Part shown: positions 17,637-26,664 of the stretch, one piece after another | How the letters are laid out: each line of letters starts with the position of its first letter | Position numbering within the stretch: position 1 is the stretch's first letter | From: Spirosoma endophyticum | GTDB taxonomy: Bacteria > Bacteroidota > Bacteroidia > Cytophagales > Spirosomataceae | Reading direction: 5' to 3' | Length of the DNA stretch: 64,000 nt | NCBI RefSeq assembly: GCF_900112365.1 | Contig: NZ_FOLQ01000003.1 | Coordinates: 651,746 to 715,745 of the forward strand | Made by a program: the position numbers and the translations under genes | Notes under the pieces: model-generated | What the model was told of the DNA's origin: nothing | What the model saw: only the letters and a program-made list of their open reading frames with translations | The model's database searches: none

Positions 17637-19295
17637 TTGGGGTATCTTGCATTTTTGCCACACCCGTTAGACGCAAAAAGACAAAAAAGTCTTTGCGCGT
17701 TACACCATCTGAAACGTCTTTATTCTACTTTGACAAATTCATTTTTGCCTCAATCGCCTGATCAACTCTTCGGTAATTTGTTTCATGATGTGCAGTTAGG
17801 TCACATTTTTGCGGACTCCAAAACGTTTGTAGACTGCATTCCAAAACTGGTTCCGGGCAATATCGTCGCGTTATACGAAGCAGAGAAACACAAGCCGGAC
17901 TTCAATTTGAGCGCGTTTGTGCACGAATATTTTGTCGTGCCAGAGAAAGTTGCCAACGACTATGTCAGCGATAAAACCATCAGTACTGCCGAACACATCA
18001 ATCGATTGTGGGACCGGCTCACGCGCCAGGCAGATACGCCCGTGGAAGGCAGCTCACGCGTACCGTTGCCGCATCAATACGTAGTACCGGGTGGGCGTTT
18101 TCGCGAGATTTTCTATTGGGATAGTTATTTTACCATGCTGGGCTTGCAACCATCCGGCGAATCCACGGACCGGCCGGGTCGTGTCGATTTGATACGGGGT
18201 ATGGTCGATAACTTTGCCTACCTGATTGATACGTTCGGCTTTGTTCCAAATGGCAACCGGACATATTTCTTGAGTCGTTCACAGCCCCCTTTCTTCGCTT
18301 TAATGGTGCGTCTGCTGGCTGAAATTGATGGGAAAGAGACTCTCGTGAAATACCGGAAACAACTTGAAAAGGAATATGACTTCTGGATGCGCGGAAAACA
18401 TAAACTCACCGACGTACAACCTGTTACACAACGTGTTAGCAAAGGCGGGAGCCATAGCGCCTTGAACCGTTATTGGGATGATACGCCCACCCCTCGGCCA
18501 GAAGCGTACCGACAGGAAGTTGAATTAGCGGAAGAAACGGAACCACTTGGCGTTGTGCCAGACGTATTGTTCAACCATATCCGGTCGGCCTGCGAATCGG
18601 GTTGGGATTTTAGTAGTCGCTGGTTTGTGGATCAGAAAACAATGGCTACGATTCACACGGCTAACATCATTCCGATTGATTTGCAGTGCCTGCTCTACTC
18701 GCTGGAAACCGCTTTACACGATGCCGCGCTGTACAGTGGCGATCATAAAATGGCATACGACGACTATGACTGGTTAATTAAAGATCGTGAAAAAGCCATT
18801 CAGCAGACGTTCTGGAACGAAGAAACCGGCTTGTTTCACGATTACGACATAACAACTAATCAGCAAACATCAGCTCTGACGCTGGCAGGTGTATTTCCAT
18901 TGTTTTTCAAACTTGCTACGTCCGGGCAAGCCCAACGTGTTCATGACCGGCTCAAGTCCGATTTTTTGCAGGCAGGCGGCTGGGTGACAACGCTTAATCA
19001 AACCGGCCAGCAATGGGATTGGCCCAACGGCTGGGCGCCGTTGCAGTGGATGGTCTATCGTGGCCTGATGAACTATGGCTTTACCGAAACGGCCAGCGAA
19101 GGTCGTGACCGCTGGCTTGCCCTGAACGATAAAGTGTTTAAGGCGACGGGCAAGATGATGGAAAAGTATAACGTAGTGGATGCCGCTTTAACCACCGGCG
19201 GGGGCGAATACCCAAATCAGGACGGTTTCGGCTGGACGAACGGTGTCTATCTGGCGCTGGATAAGGACCGGGCTGGCGTATCAGCGAAAGAGTGA
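17637..19295 (+). CDS. treF: GH37 trehalase
   Basis: Hydrolyses trehalose to two glucoses. The GH37 signatures are both present: P-G-G-R-F-R-E-I-F-Y-W-D-S-Y near residue 150 and Q-W-D-W-P-N-G-W-A-P near 460, plus D-S-K-T-F-V-D near 65 as in cytoplasmic TreF. No signal peptide is visible, so cytoplasmic. The frame contains no ATG before the first signature. Start candidates are TTG at 17637 or later TTGs, so the start is unsettled and the first 40 residues may not be translated. It is divergent from a decayed MFS permease that might once have imported the sugar. Confidence 0.9.
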   Translation: MGYLAFLPHPLDAKRQKSLCALHHLKRLYSTLTNSFLPQSPDQLFGNLFHDVQLGHIFADSKTFVDCIPKLVPGNIVALYEAEKHKPDFNLSAFVHEYFVVPEKVANDYVSDKTISTAEHINRLWDRLTRQADTPVEGSSRVPLPHQYVVPGGRFREIFYWDSYFTMLGLQPSGESTDRPGRVDLIRGMVDNFAYLIDTFGFVPNGNRTYFLSRSQPPFFALMVRLLAEIDGKETLVKYRKQLEKEYDFWMRGKHKLTDVQPVTQRVSKGGSHSALNRYWDDTPTPRPEAYRQEVELAEETEPLGVVPDVLFNHIRSACESGWDFSSRWFVDQKTMATIHTANIIPIDLQCLLYSLETALHDAALYSGDHKMAYDDYDWLIKDREKAIQQTFWNEETGLFHDYDITTNQQTSALTLAGVFPLFFKLATSGQAQRVHDRLKSDFLQAGGWVTTLNQTGQQWDWPNGWAPLQWMVYRGLMNYGFTETASEGRDRWLALNDKVFKATGKMMEKYNVVDAALTTGGGEYPNQDGFGWTNGVYLALDKDRAGVSAKE

Positions 19296-19346
19296 ATGAG
19301 TAGTGAGTTCGCTTATGCATTCTTTCACTGGTACGCCAGCCCGGTC
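19266..19346 (+). terminator. Long hairpin covering the treF stop
   Basis: Outer arms 19266-19280 and 19332-19346 pair perfectly over 15 bases. Inner words (GAAAGAGTGAATG against CATTCTTTCAC) pair imperfectly. The left arm encodes the last TreF codons and the stop at 19295 lies inside the structure. Confidence 0.7.
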
Positions 19347-19455
19347 ATTAATCCCCACGTTCTTTTACCCGATCATTCGCCCTTCCATCCGTATCTGGTT
19401 GTAACCTTCAACGAAGCACCGTAGTTTAGTAGCTGATACTTAATTAACTAAAGCC

Positions 19456-20073
19456 ATGACACCCCTTCGCCGACATGCCGTTCTTCGGCGTGTAAAAGAT
19501 ATTACGCTTAGTGCTACGCTTAGTCTGGCGTTGCTCAATGGTTCGGCCCTGCTTCAAAGCTGTAGTAGCAATAGCTCAGATGATGAGCAGACAGAGCAAA
19601 CCGAAACCCATTTCAAACAGGGCGTTCGAACCTTTATTACCGAAACGGCACCCGGTAACTTCAAAATTACCGATGAAGTCCAGGCCGATCCTGGTCAGGC
19701 GGGAGCCATTGTGAATTACTACGACGGTCACCGCGATACGTTGAGTGTTGCGGCAGCAAAGAAACTTGTTGAGTCGGACGAATCGACCCGAACGTACCTG
19801 AATAATCCAAATGGCTACCAGCACCACAACGGGTTGGCCAACGTACTGCTTTGGGGTGGTTTGGGCTACATGCTCGGTCGGTCTACGGCTCCTCAATATC
19901 GGAACGATGAACGTCGGTATGGGGCTGGTGTTTACGCAAATCAGGGCCTTTACGATCGTTCAAATCAGGTGCGCGAGAATGTGCGTACCTCTCGGGTAAC
20001 GCGTACCGTTCGGCCATCGGGTGGACGTAGCGGTTTCTTTGGCGGTGGTCGCAGCCGGGGCTTCTCATCCTGA
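19456..20073 (+). CDS. Putative lipoprotein, YgiB/DUF1190-like in layout
   Basis: A 205-residue protein with an arginine-rich N-terminus, a hydrophobic stretch and a lipobox-like L-L-Q-S-C (Cys36). The mature part is acidic, then has a glycine-rich hydrophobic patch (L-L-W-G-G-L-G-Y-M-L-G-R) followed by a disordered tail rich in Arg, Gly and Ser (R-P-S-G-G-R-S-G-F-F-G-G-G). That order recalls enterobacterial YgiB (DUF1190), though the similarity is only in layout. It lies upstream of glpD with a 110-base gap. Function unknown. Confidence 0.75.
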   Translation: MTPLRRHAVLRRVKDITLSATLSLALLNGSALLQSCSSNSSDDEQTEQTETHFKQGVRTFITETAPGNFKITDEVQADPGQAGAIVNYYDGHRDTLSVAAAKKLVESDESTRTYLNNPNGYQHHNGLANVLLWGGLGYMLGRSTAPQYRNDERRYGAGVYANQGLYDRSNQVRENVRTSRVTRTVRPSGGRSGFFGGGRSRGFSS

Positions 20074-20182
20074 GTTGATTGGGTAATGGGGCAGAAGACG
20101 AGTTGCTTACCGTAATTTCAACAGGTTTAGGCAACTAATTGACCATGCGAAGCCGTTATCCAATTACTTTATAGTCAATAAC

Positions 20183-21832
20183 ATGAATCGGGAAAAGAAT
20201 TGGGAGCGGCTGCGGAAAGAAACATTTGATGTGTGTATAATTGGCGCTGGCGCCAGTGGTGCCGGAGCCGCTTTGGATGCCGCTTTGCGAGGTTATCGCG
20301 TTGCCTTAATTGACCAGGGCGATTTTGCTGGTGAGACCTCTTCCCGTTCTACCAAACTGATTCATGGTGGCGTCCGATATTTGGAACAGGCCATCAAAAA
20401 ACTCGATCTGGCCCAATTAAAGCAGGTTCGCCACGGGCTGGCCGAACGCCGGACGGTCATACGGAACGCTCCTCATCTAGCGCATCCGCTGGCCATATTG
20501 ACGCCCGTTTTCAGTTGGGTCGAAGGCATGTATATGACCATTGGTCTGACGCTCTATGATTTTATTTCGGGCCATGATTCGTTTCCGAAGGGCCGTTGGC
20601 TCAATAAAACGCAGGCACTCGACAAAAGCCCGAGATTGACGCGTCAGATGCACTCCGCCGTCCTTTATTACGACGGTCAGTTCAACGATGCCCGCTACGC
20701 ATTGGCACTCACACACTCGGCCGACGAAGCCGGTGCTGCTGTGCTCAACTACGTAGCACTGACGAATTTTGGCCATGAGGGCAAACGTATCAAAACGGCG
20801 ACTGTACAGGACCAGATCACGGGTGAGACAATTGATGTGAAAGCGAAAGTGTTTCTGAATTGTACAGGCCCCTATTCTGATGCTGTTCGTTTGCTGGCCA
20901 ATCCAACGCTTGACCAACGGATTCGACCCAGCAAGGGCGTTCATATTGTGTTGCCGCGGGAAACGCTGGATAGTGAGTATGCCATACTGATTCCTAAAAC
21001 CGAAGACGGGCGGGTTGTATTTGCAATTCCATTCGGCGATAAAGTCTTTGTTGGGACAACGGATAACGATTATGCCGATCTGAAACACGAGCCCGTTCTG
21101 GAACCTTCCGAGGTTGATTATCTGCTCGAAACATTACAACCTTATCTGGACAAAACACCCGATCGGGCGGATGTGCAGGCGGGTTTTGGGGGTATTCGCC
21201 CGTTGATTGTGAGTAGCCGTGCTGATACCAAAACCCTCCTGCGCGACCACGAAGTTGAACACGACGATACATCGGGCTTGTTGAGTTTACTCGGCGGAAA
21301 ATGGACAACATACCGATTGATGGCACAGGATGCGATTGATCGGGTGGCTGAGTTACTGAAAAGTTCGGTACGTAGCACGACCGAAACCCACTATCTGGTT
21401 GGGGGCGAAAACTACCGTTTCGAGGATTGGCAGACACTGCAAAAAAAGTATGATCTTCCGGCCGATGTATGTCAGCATTTAATGCGAACCTACGGTAATC
21501 GTGCCGAACACGTAGCAGAGCTAGCGCAACAGAACCCTACCCTGGCTGAAAAGTTGACCGACAGTCAGCCGTTTATACAAGCCGAAGTCGTGTATCAGGT
21601 GCGGGAAGAAATGGCCGTTACGTTACGCGATGTACTGGCGCGACGGTGGCGACTCGAACTCTCCGACTGGAAATTAACCGCACAACTCGCCCCGCAAGTA
21701 GCCGATTTGATGGCTACTGAATTGGGTTGGAATGATGCGTATCGAATCGAACAGATTCAGGGGTATCAACGCTTGTTAGCATCGTTTACGAAACAGGCCG
21801 GACTAACTCCCGAACGATCTGTATTTGCATAG
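20183..21832 (+). CDS. glpD: Aerobic glycerol-3-phosphate dehydrogenase
   Basis: FAD-linked enzyme that oxidises sn-glycerol 3-phosphate to dihydroxyacetone phosphate and passes electrons to quinone at the inner membrane face. The 549 residues show the dinucleotide fold I-I-G-A-G-A-S-G-A-G near 19-28, then the family signature T-S-S-R-S-T-K-L-I-H-G-G-V-R-Y-L-E. The substrate region follows (G-G-I-R-P-L near 330 and L-L-G-G-K-W-T-T-Y-R near 370), and the C-terminal helical domain is complete. No glycerol kinase or facilitator is adjacent. A strong terminator follows. Confidence 0.96.
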   Translation: MNREKNWERLRKETFDVCIIGAGASGAGAALDAALRGYRVALIDQGDFAGETSSRSTKLIHGGVRYLEQAIKKLDLAQLKQVRHGLAERRTVIRNAPHLAHPLAILTPVFSWVEGMYMTIGLTLYDFISGHDSFPKGRWLNKTQALDKSPRLTRQMHSAVLYYDGQFNDARYALALTHSADEAGAAVLNYVALTNFGHEGKRIKTATVQDQITGETIDVKAKVFLNCTGPYSDAVRLLANPTLDQRIRPSKGVHIVLPRETLDSEYAILIPKTEDGRVVFAIPFGDKVFVGTTDNDYADLKHEPVLEPSEVDYLLETLQPYLDKTPDRADVQAGFGGIRPLIVSSRADTKTLLRDHEVEHDDTSGLLSLLGGKWTTYRLMAQDAIDRVAELLKSSVRSTTETHYLVGGENYRFEDWQTLQKKYDLPADVCQHLMRTYGNRAEHVAELAQQNPTLAEKLTDSQPFIQAEVVYQVREEMAVTLRDVLARRWRLELSDWKLTAQLAPQVADLMATELGWNDAYRIEQIQGYQRLLASFTKQAGLTPERSVFA

Positions 21833-21840
21833 TTTGAAAC

Positions 21841-21883
21841 ATCAAAAAAGCACCCGGATATGTTTGTCCGGGTGCTTTTTGAT
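21841..21883. terminator. Bidirectional terminator after glpD
   Basis: Arms 21841-21858 and 21867-21883 form a long stem with a GCACCCGGA/TCCGGGTGC core flanked by A and T runs on the two sides, between convergent glpD and the RraA-like gene. Confidence 0.85.
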
Positions 21884-21903
21884 ATCCATCGAACAAGACA
21901 TTG

Positions 21904-22833
21904 TTACCAGGTTCGTTTGCTCATTACTTTATCTAATTCAGGTTTGGTCATGGCGCCTAACTCGGGGTGCTGGCCAAGCCATTTAAGAAACTCAGTTTTG
22001 ATATCGTCTGGCCATTGGCTGTCGATCTGGCCGGTTGTGTAGCGTCCTGATTTGACCATTTCAAAGCCAAACTGATCTTTGCGGGTTACAAACTCGCACG
22101 TAGTGATTACCTGTTCGGCCATGTGAGCGGGCACAAAAAGGACACCTTCCCGCTGGGCTATCACCAGATCGCCGGGCAAGACCATCACATTCCCGATGCG
22201 GATCGGAGCGTTTAACCCCATCAGGACCATTTCTTCCAGGAACGACGGGTGGAAATCGCGAACAAAGGCATTAAACCCTTTGATGTTCTGTAATTCCTGC
22301 AAGTCTCTGGCAGCCCCGTTGAACACGACACCGTTGCCCGTTTTGCTGAAAATGGCATTTCCCAACGTAGCACCCATAAGGGTTCCTCCGCCAATTTTGC
22401 CAAAGGCATCAGCAACATATACATCGCCTTTGGTCAGGATTTCGATCGGCCAGGTATTCGTATTGCCTTTTCGGCCTTGTTTGGTTGTTCCGCGCTCTTT
22501 AATGGCTTTCTCCACATCCGGTCGGGTGGGCATGAACATCGCCGTAACGGCCCTTCCCGTTACCGGTACGTCGTCTCTGATTAGTTTCCAGTTACCCTCA
22601 AACTGGTTCAGGTAGCCTTCATTTTTTAAAACCGTCCAGGCATCATCAATGCCTATGTTTTTGGCTCGCTGGACTAAATCATCGGAAATCTTGGGTCGGC
22701 CATCTGGAAACCGCTCACCTTTCCACTCCGATGTTAAAAACATCAGTTCGTCTTTCGGAATGGTTTGGGCGAACAAAGATCCTGCGACACAAAGGTTCAA
22801 TAGGAGTGAGAAGACAGCGTACTTACTGATCAT
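21904..22833 (-). CDS. Exported RraA-like protein, copy 1
   Basis: A 309-residue RraA/HMG-aldolase-fold protein with a signal peptide (hydrophobic core ending L-F-A-Q). The RraA core lies at about residues 75-240, with G-R-A-V-T-A, G-D-V-Y-V-A-D, the loop G-G-G-T-L-M-G-A-T-L-G-N-A, N-G-A-A-R-D (usual D-G-A-V-R-D) and P-G-D. Known RraA-fold enzymes are class II aldolases or decarboxylases that use the Arg-Asp and glycine loops to bind a keto acid and a divalent metal. The protein is about twice the length of classic RraA, with extra N- and C-terminal segments shared with the neighbouring copy. Cytoplasmic RNase E control is not plausible for an exported protein. Confidence 0.85.
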   Translation of the reverse strand: MISKYAVFSLLLNLCVAGSLFAQTIPKDELMFLTSEWKGERFPDGRPKISDDLVQRAKNIGIDDAWTVLKNEGYLNQFEGNWKLIRDDVPVTGRAVTAMFMPTRPDVEKAIKERGTTKQGRKGNTNTWPIEILTKGDVYVADAFGKIGGGTLMGATLGNAIFSKTGNGVVFNGAARDLQELQNIKGFNAFVRDFHPSFLEEMVLMGLNAPIRIGNVMVLPGDLVIAQREGVLFVPAHMAEQVITTCEFVTRKDQFGFEMVKSGRYTTGQIDSQWPDDIKTEFLKWLGQHPELGAMTKPELDKVMSKRTW

Positions 22834-22940
22834 TAGGCTGAAATTTGATTAATGATTGAACTTAGTTGATACAGCGGAAACGCAGATTTTCTCAATGCTC
22901 TCTGTGTCTGTCTCCGTTCCCCTGTGTTAAAAAAACAAGG

Positions 22941-23879
22941 TTAATGGCCCTCTTTCGCCAGATAGGCATCTATGTCTTTTTCGGTGATAGCTAATTTCTT
23001 CGGATACTTGCCTACCCAGGTTCTGAATTCACCTTTGATTTTGTCCGACCAGTCGCCGTGTATTTCGCCGGATGGATATTTTCCCTGCTGCAAAAGTACA
23101 CGTTCAAATTCGTCACGTAGCGCCGTCATTTCAGATGCAGAAACCAGTCCTTCAACCAGATGCGCCGGAATGAACACCGTGCCATATTCATTCGCAAACA
23201 CGGCATCGCCCGGTATCACGGTTACCTCGCCGATGCGAATGGGTGCATTGATCGACGTAGGGGTCATGTCTTTAATGTAAGACGGGTCATGCCCCTTTAC
23301 CCAGGCATTGAAGCCTTTCGTATCTTTCAATTCCTGCATGTCCCGCACCGAGCCGTAAAAAATTACACCCTTGCCCGTTTTTCCGTAGATGGCATTTCCC
23401 AGACTTGAGCCGATCAGCGTACCATCTTTTATCTTGCCGTAACCATCGGCTACGTAAATATCGCCCTTCGTTAAGATGTCAATTGGCCAGATGTTTATAC
23501 CGCCCTTTTGGGAGCGACCTTCGGCTTTGCCCTGCGCCCGTACGAGGCTGTCGAGGTCGGGGCGAGTCGGCATGAACTGGGCCGTCACGGCGCGGCCGGT
23601 CATGGTCTCACCGGGTTTGAGAATTACCCAGTTTTTTTCGACCTGATTGCGGTATCCTTTCCTGCCCAGATACCCCCAGATTTGCTCCAGCGTACAATTT
23701 TGCAGTCGTTCCAGAACGATATCGGGAATTTTAGGCCGACCATCCGGAAACCGTTCGCCTTTCCAGTCGGCGGTTAGCGCTTTAACGTATTCAGGCGATG
23801 AGCCTACGCGTTGGGCCTGGGCTACAAAGCTCCCCGAAAGAGCGATGACGGCTAATGCTGCAAGTGTTTGTTTTATCAT
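22941..23879 (-). CDS. Exported RraA-like protein, copy 2
   Basis: A 312-residue paralog of the preceding protein, in tandem 107 bases upstream. It has a signal peptide ending V-A-Q-A-Q. Shared blocks include W-K-G-E-R-F-P-D-G-R-P-K-I, N-Q-V-E-K-N-W, G-R-A-V-T-A-Q-F-M-P-T-R-P-D and the RraA core with G-D-I-Y-V-A-D, Y-G-S-V-R-D and P-G-D-A-V. The conserved Arg-Asp pair is kept, so activity is plausible. It is divergent from the enolase-superfamily gene, which suggests one pathway for an organic or sugar acid. The two copies have diverged enough to differ in substrate. Confidence 0.85.
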   Translation of the reverse strand: MIKQTLAALAVIALSGSFVAQAQRVGSSPEYVKALTADWKGERFPDGRPKIPDIVLERLQNCTLEQIWGYLGRKGYRNQVEKNWVILKPGETMTGRAVTAQFMPTRPDLDSLVRAQGKAEGRSQKGGINIWPIDILTKGDIYVADGYGKIKDGTLIGSSLGNAIYGKTGKGVIFYGSVRDMQELKDTKGFNAWVKGHDPSYIKDMTPTSINAPIRIGEVTVIPGDAVFANEYGTVFIPAHLVEGLVSASEMTALRDEFERVLLQQGKYPSGEIHGDWSDKIKGEFRTWVGKYPKKLAITEKDIDAYLAKEGH

Positions 23880-24116
23880 TGCTTTAGGTAAGGAATTGAC
23901 GATTCTGTGGAACGTAAGAAAGAAAGGGTTTTGCGGGTAGTTCTTCTTAAAAAGACCACAGAATAAGTAAAATACTGGTATTCCCTACTTACATATGTGT
24001 TGGATTCTCACAATCAATCTGGGCCTGTTTTAGCGCTACGTTGCCCAAAATTCTGACCTGGTTCCAAACGAAAATTCCGTACCTAACAGTTGTAAATCCC
24101 TGACTTTTTCTTTACC

Positions 24117-25541
24117 ATGAAAAACATCTTCTCCCGATTGTCAGCACCCGGCAATCCCTCCGACCGCCGTGACTTCCTGCGTAATGCCGGATTAGGTGGT
24201 CTCTCACTCGGTCTAGCCTTCGATAAGCGTCCGGATGAGGAACTGGAATTTATCACGCAAAAGGTAAGCCGCTTTGCCAAACCCTCCGAATTGAAAATTA
24301 CGGATTTGCGCGTTGCCGTTTTGCAGGGCGTACCGTTCAGCAGTCCAATTATTCGGATCGATACCAATCAGGGCCTTGTTGGCTGGGGCGAGGTGCGCGA
24401 TGGGGCCAGTGCGAACTACGCGCTAATGCTCAAAAGTCGCTTGCTGGGTAAGAATCCGTGTAATGTCGAGCAGATATTCAAGCAGATCAAGCAGTTTGGT
24501 GGTCAAAGCCGTGCGGCTGGTGGTGTTTGTGGCGTTGAAATGGCATTGTGGGACCTGGCGGGAAAAGCATACAACGTACCGGCCTATCAACTATTGGGGG
24601 GTAAGTACCGTGATTTCATCCGGCTGTATGCCGACACGCCCGAGTCGGATAGTTATGAGGGATTTGCCGAAAATATGAAGAAACGCCGGGATCAAGGGTA
24701 TACATTCCTGAAGATGGATTTCGGCATCGGTATGCTGGCCGACCAGCCGGGTATGCTGGTCAATGCCAATAACTGGAGCGTAAGAAGGCAGTGGAGTGAT
24801 GCTGAACCGGGTAAACTGGGTAATTATGCGAACACAAAGCACCCCTTCACCCGCATTCAGGTCACGAAAAAAGGACTGGATCGATTAGTGGAACACGTGG
24901 GTAAAGTTCGGGAGATTGTGGGCTATGATACGCCACTGGCTGCCGATCACTTTGGCCATTTTGACGTTAATACGGCCATTCAGATTGGGAAAGCGATGGA
25001 GCCGTTCCGACTCGCCTGGCTCGAGGACCTTGTTCCCTGGTTCTATACCGACCAGTGGAAACAAATTTCTGATGCCATCGACACGCCAACCCTAACAGGC
25101 GAAGATATTTTCCTGAAAGAAGGATTTATCAAGCTGATCGATGCGAAAGCTATTGATATGATTCATCCGGATCTGGCCTCATCGGGCGGCTTGCTGGAAA
25201 CCAAGAAAATTGGTGATTACGCCGAAGAAAAGGGCATTCCGATGGCCATGCACTTTGCCGGTTCGCCAATCTCGATGATGGCTAATGTGCATTGTGCGGC
25301 TGCTACCGAGAATTTTGTTGCGCTGGAACACCACGGCGTCGACGTAGCAGGTTGGGAAGATCTCGTAACAGGTATAAAGCCAATCGTTGAGAAAGGTTTT
25401 GTACGCGTACCTGACAAGCCAGGTCTTGGCGTTGAACTGAACGAAGACGCAGCCAAGAAATTCCTCAAAAAAGGAGCAACCTGGTTTGCACCAACCGATT
25501 CGTGGAACACCAAAGATTCGGCTGACCGAGAGTGGAGCTAG
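24117..25541 (+). CDS. Enolase-superfamily dehydratase (mandelate racemase/galactonate dehydratase-like) with Tat-like signal
   Basis: A 474-residue enzyme of the mandelate racemase/muconate lactonising family. It begins with a twin-arginine-type signal (S-D-R-R-D-F-L-R-N-A-G then a Gly/Leu-rich core), so folded export is likely. The capping domain is followed by the barrel, with F-L-K-M-D-F, metal ligands in A-A-D-H-F-G, W-L-E-D-L-V-P-W and T-G-E-D-I-F, then H-P-D-L-A-S-S-G-G and the catalytic His in M-H-F-A-G-S-P. The H-x-A-G-S-P segment is typical of sugar-acid dehydratases. Substrate cannot be fixed from sequence. It is divergent from two exported RraA-like genes. Confidence 0.88.
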   Translation: MKNIFSRLSAPGNPSDRRDFLRNAGLGGLSLGLAFDKRPDEELEFITQKVSRFAKPSELKITDLRVAVLQGVPFSSPIIRIDTNQGLVGWGEVRDGASANYALMLKSRLLGKNPCNVEQIFKQIKQFGGQSRAAGGVCGVEMALWDLAGKAYNVPAYQLLGGKYRDFIRLYADTPESDSYEGFAENMKKRRDQGYTFLKMDFGIGMLADQPGMLVNANNWSVRRQWSDAEPGKLGNYANTKHPFTRIQVTKKGLDRLVEHVGKVREIVGYDTPLAADHFGHFDVNTAIQIGKAMEPFRLAWLEDLVPWFYTDQWKQISDAIDTPTLTGEDIFLKEGFIKLIDAKAIDMIHPDLASSGGLLETKKIGDYAEEKGIPMAMHFAGSPISMMANVHCAAATENFVALEHHGVDVAGWEDLVTGIKPIVEKGFVRVPDKPGLGVELNEDAAKKFLKKGATWFAPTDSWNTKDSADREWS

Positions 25542-25563
25542 AAAACGTATTAACCGCTTAACA

Positions 25564-25598
25564 AAATGCCGCTGGAAGAGCTTCTTCCAGCGGCATTT
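25564..25598. terminator. Bidirectional terminator
   Basis: Perfect 15-bp stem, arms 25564-25578 and 25584-25598, with a 5-base loop, between convergent genes; A run on one side and T run on the other. Confidence 0.88.
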
Positions 25599-25600
25599 CG

Positions 25601-26515
25601 TCAAGGGGTTAGCAAATTTTCCAAAGCCTTGGTCAAGTCGGCATATTTATACAAAAAATCGGTTTCTTCACTGATACGTTTGTTCAGGACGTAGTTACCG
25701 CCCGTTACAACGATGGCCATTTCACCGTACAGGAGTTTAATCGCAAACGTCGGGATGTTGGGTAATAGCAACGGCCGATGCAAAGCCTGAGCAATGGCTC
25801 GCGTAAGCGATTCATTCGTGACAGGATTGGGTGCAACGGCATTATAGATACCCTGCCATGACGGCTCTTTGATGGCCTGAATGTAGAGTTGACAGAGATC
25901 GTCGAGGTGAATCCATGAAACGTATTGCTGCCCCGATCCAATGGGTGCGCCCGCTCCCAGACGGATGGGCTGGACAAGTTTAGGCAACGCACCCCCGTCC
26001 ATGGTGAGAGCGACACCTGTGCGAAGCTTTACGGTACGTATTCCCTGGGCCGCTATCTGATCTTCTGCCCGTTCCCACGCCCGGACTACCTGCGCCAGAA
26101 AATCGGAACCGCCCTGGCTGGTTTCGGTCAGGGGTATATCGTTGGTATCGCCACCATAATACCCGATGGCTGATGCGCCAATAAAGGATTTAACAGCATG
26201 CTGATTTTTGGCTAATGCCTGCGCCAGCAATTCAGTTGACTGAGTACGGCTATTCAGAATTTCATCTTTGCGTTCATCGGTCCAGCGTTCGTCGGCAATT
26301 CCCTCTCCGGCGAGGTGGATAATATGATCCGCCGTGGCGATGGCTTGTGGATCAATATGGCCTTTTTCTATATCCCACTGGTAAACCCGTACATCAGGAA
26401 TAGACTTCGGAGACCGGCTCAATAACGTTACGTGGTACCCTTGTTGTTGAAGCAGTTGCGTTAAGCGACGACCGATAGAACCGGTGCCACCCGTGATTAA
26501 TACTGTTTGGTTCAT
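25601..26515 (-). CDS. TIGR01777-type NAD(P)-dependent epimerase (YfcH/SulA-like)
   Basis: A 304-residue extended short-chain dehydrogenase. The Rossmann motif G-G-T-G-S-I-G-R-R-L is at the N-terminus. The family-specific D-H-I-I-H-L-A-G-E-G-I, R-W-T-D-E-R-K-D-E-I and G-A-S-A-I-G-Y-Y-G segments follow, the last holding the active-site Tyr. The C-terminal half includes the Y-V-S-W-I-H-L-D-D-L block and the N-x-V-A-P-N-P-V-T-N motif seen in all members. The biological substrate of this family is largely unknown; in cyanobacteria and plants a homolog affects cell division. Monocistronic here. Confidence 0.9.
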   Translation of the reverse strand: MNQTVLITGGTGSIGRRLTQLLQQQGYHVTLLSRSPKSIPDVRVYQWDIEKGHIDPQAIATADHIIHLAGEGIADERWTDERKDEILNSRTQSTELLAQALAKNQHAVKSFIGASAIGYYGGDTNDIPLTETSQGGSDFLAQVVRAWERAEDQIAAQGIRTVKLRTGVALTMDGGALPKLVQPIRLGAGAPIGSGQQYVSWIHLDDLCQLYIQAIKEPSWQGIYNAVAPNPVTNESLTRAIAQALHRPLLLPNIPTFAIKLLYGEMAIVVTGGNYVLNKRISEETDFLYKYADLTKALENLLTP

Positions 26516-26614
26516 AGGCTGGTTAAGTAAGTTCGTACCTAAACAACCCGGTTATGAGGCTTACGGTTTGTTATTTTTGGTAAGTGTCTCGCAAACCTGC
26601 TCACCAGCTATACC

Positions 26615-26652
26615 TCCCATTCCTTCGGCAAGCCCAGTTGCCGGGCGTAGTG
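26615..26652. repeat. 38-bp direct repeat, outer copy
   Basis: Identical over 38 bases to 27219-27256. On the minus strand it encodes Y-A-R-Q-L-G-L-P-K-E-W and, with the following bases, E-V then a stop: an alternative complete C-terminus for the gene at 27212. The two copies frame the toxin-antitoxin pair. Confidence 0.85.
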
Positions 26653-26664
26653 AATGAGTATTGG

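Noticed and set aside
17558..17761. 67-codon frame overlapping the treF start
   Set aside because: No recognisable product, no ribosome site, and it overlaps the trehalase frame; treated as a shadow.
21904..23879. RNase E inhibitor RraA
   Set aside because: Both proteins have signal peptides and are about twice the usual length, so a cytoplasmic RNase regulator role is not credible.
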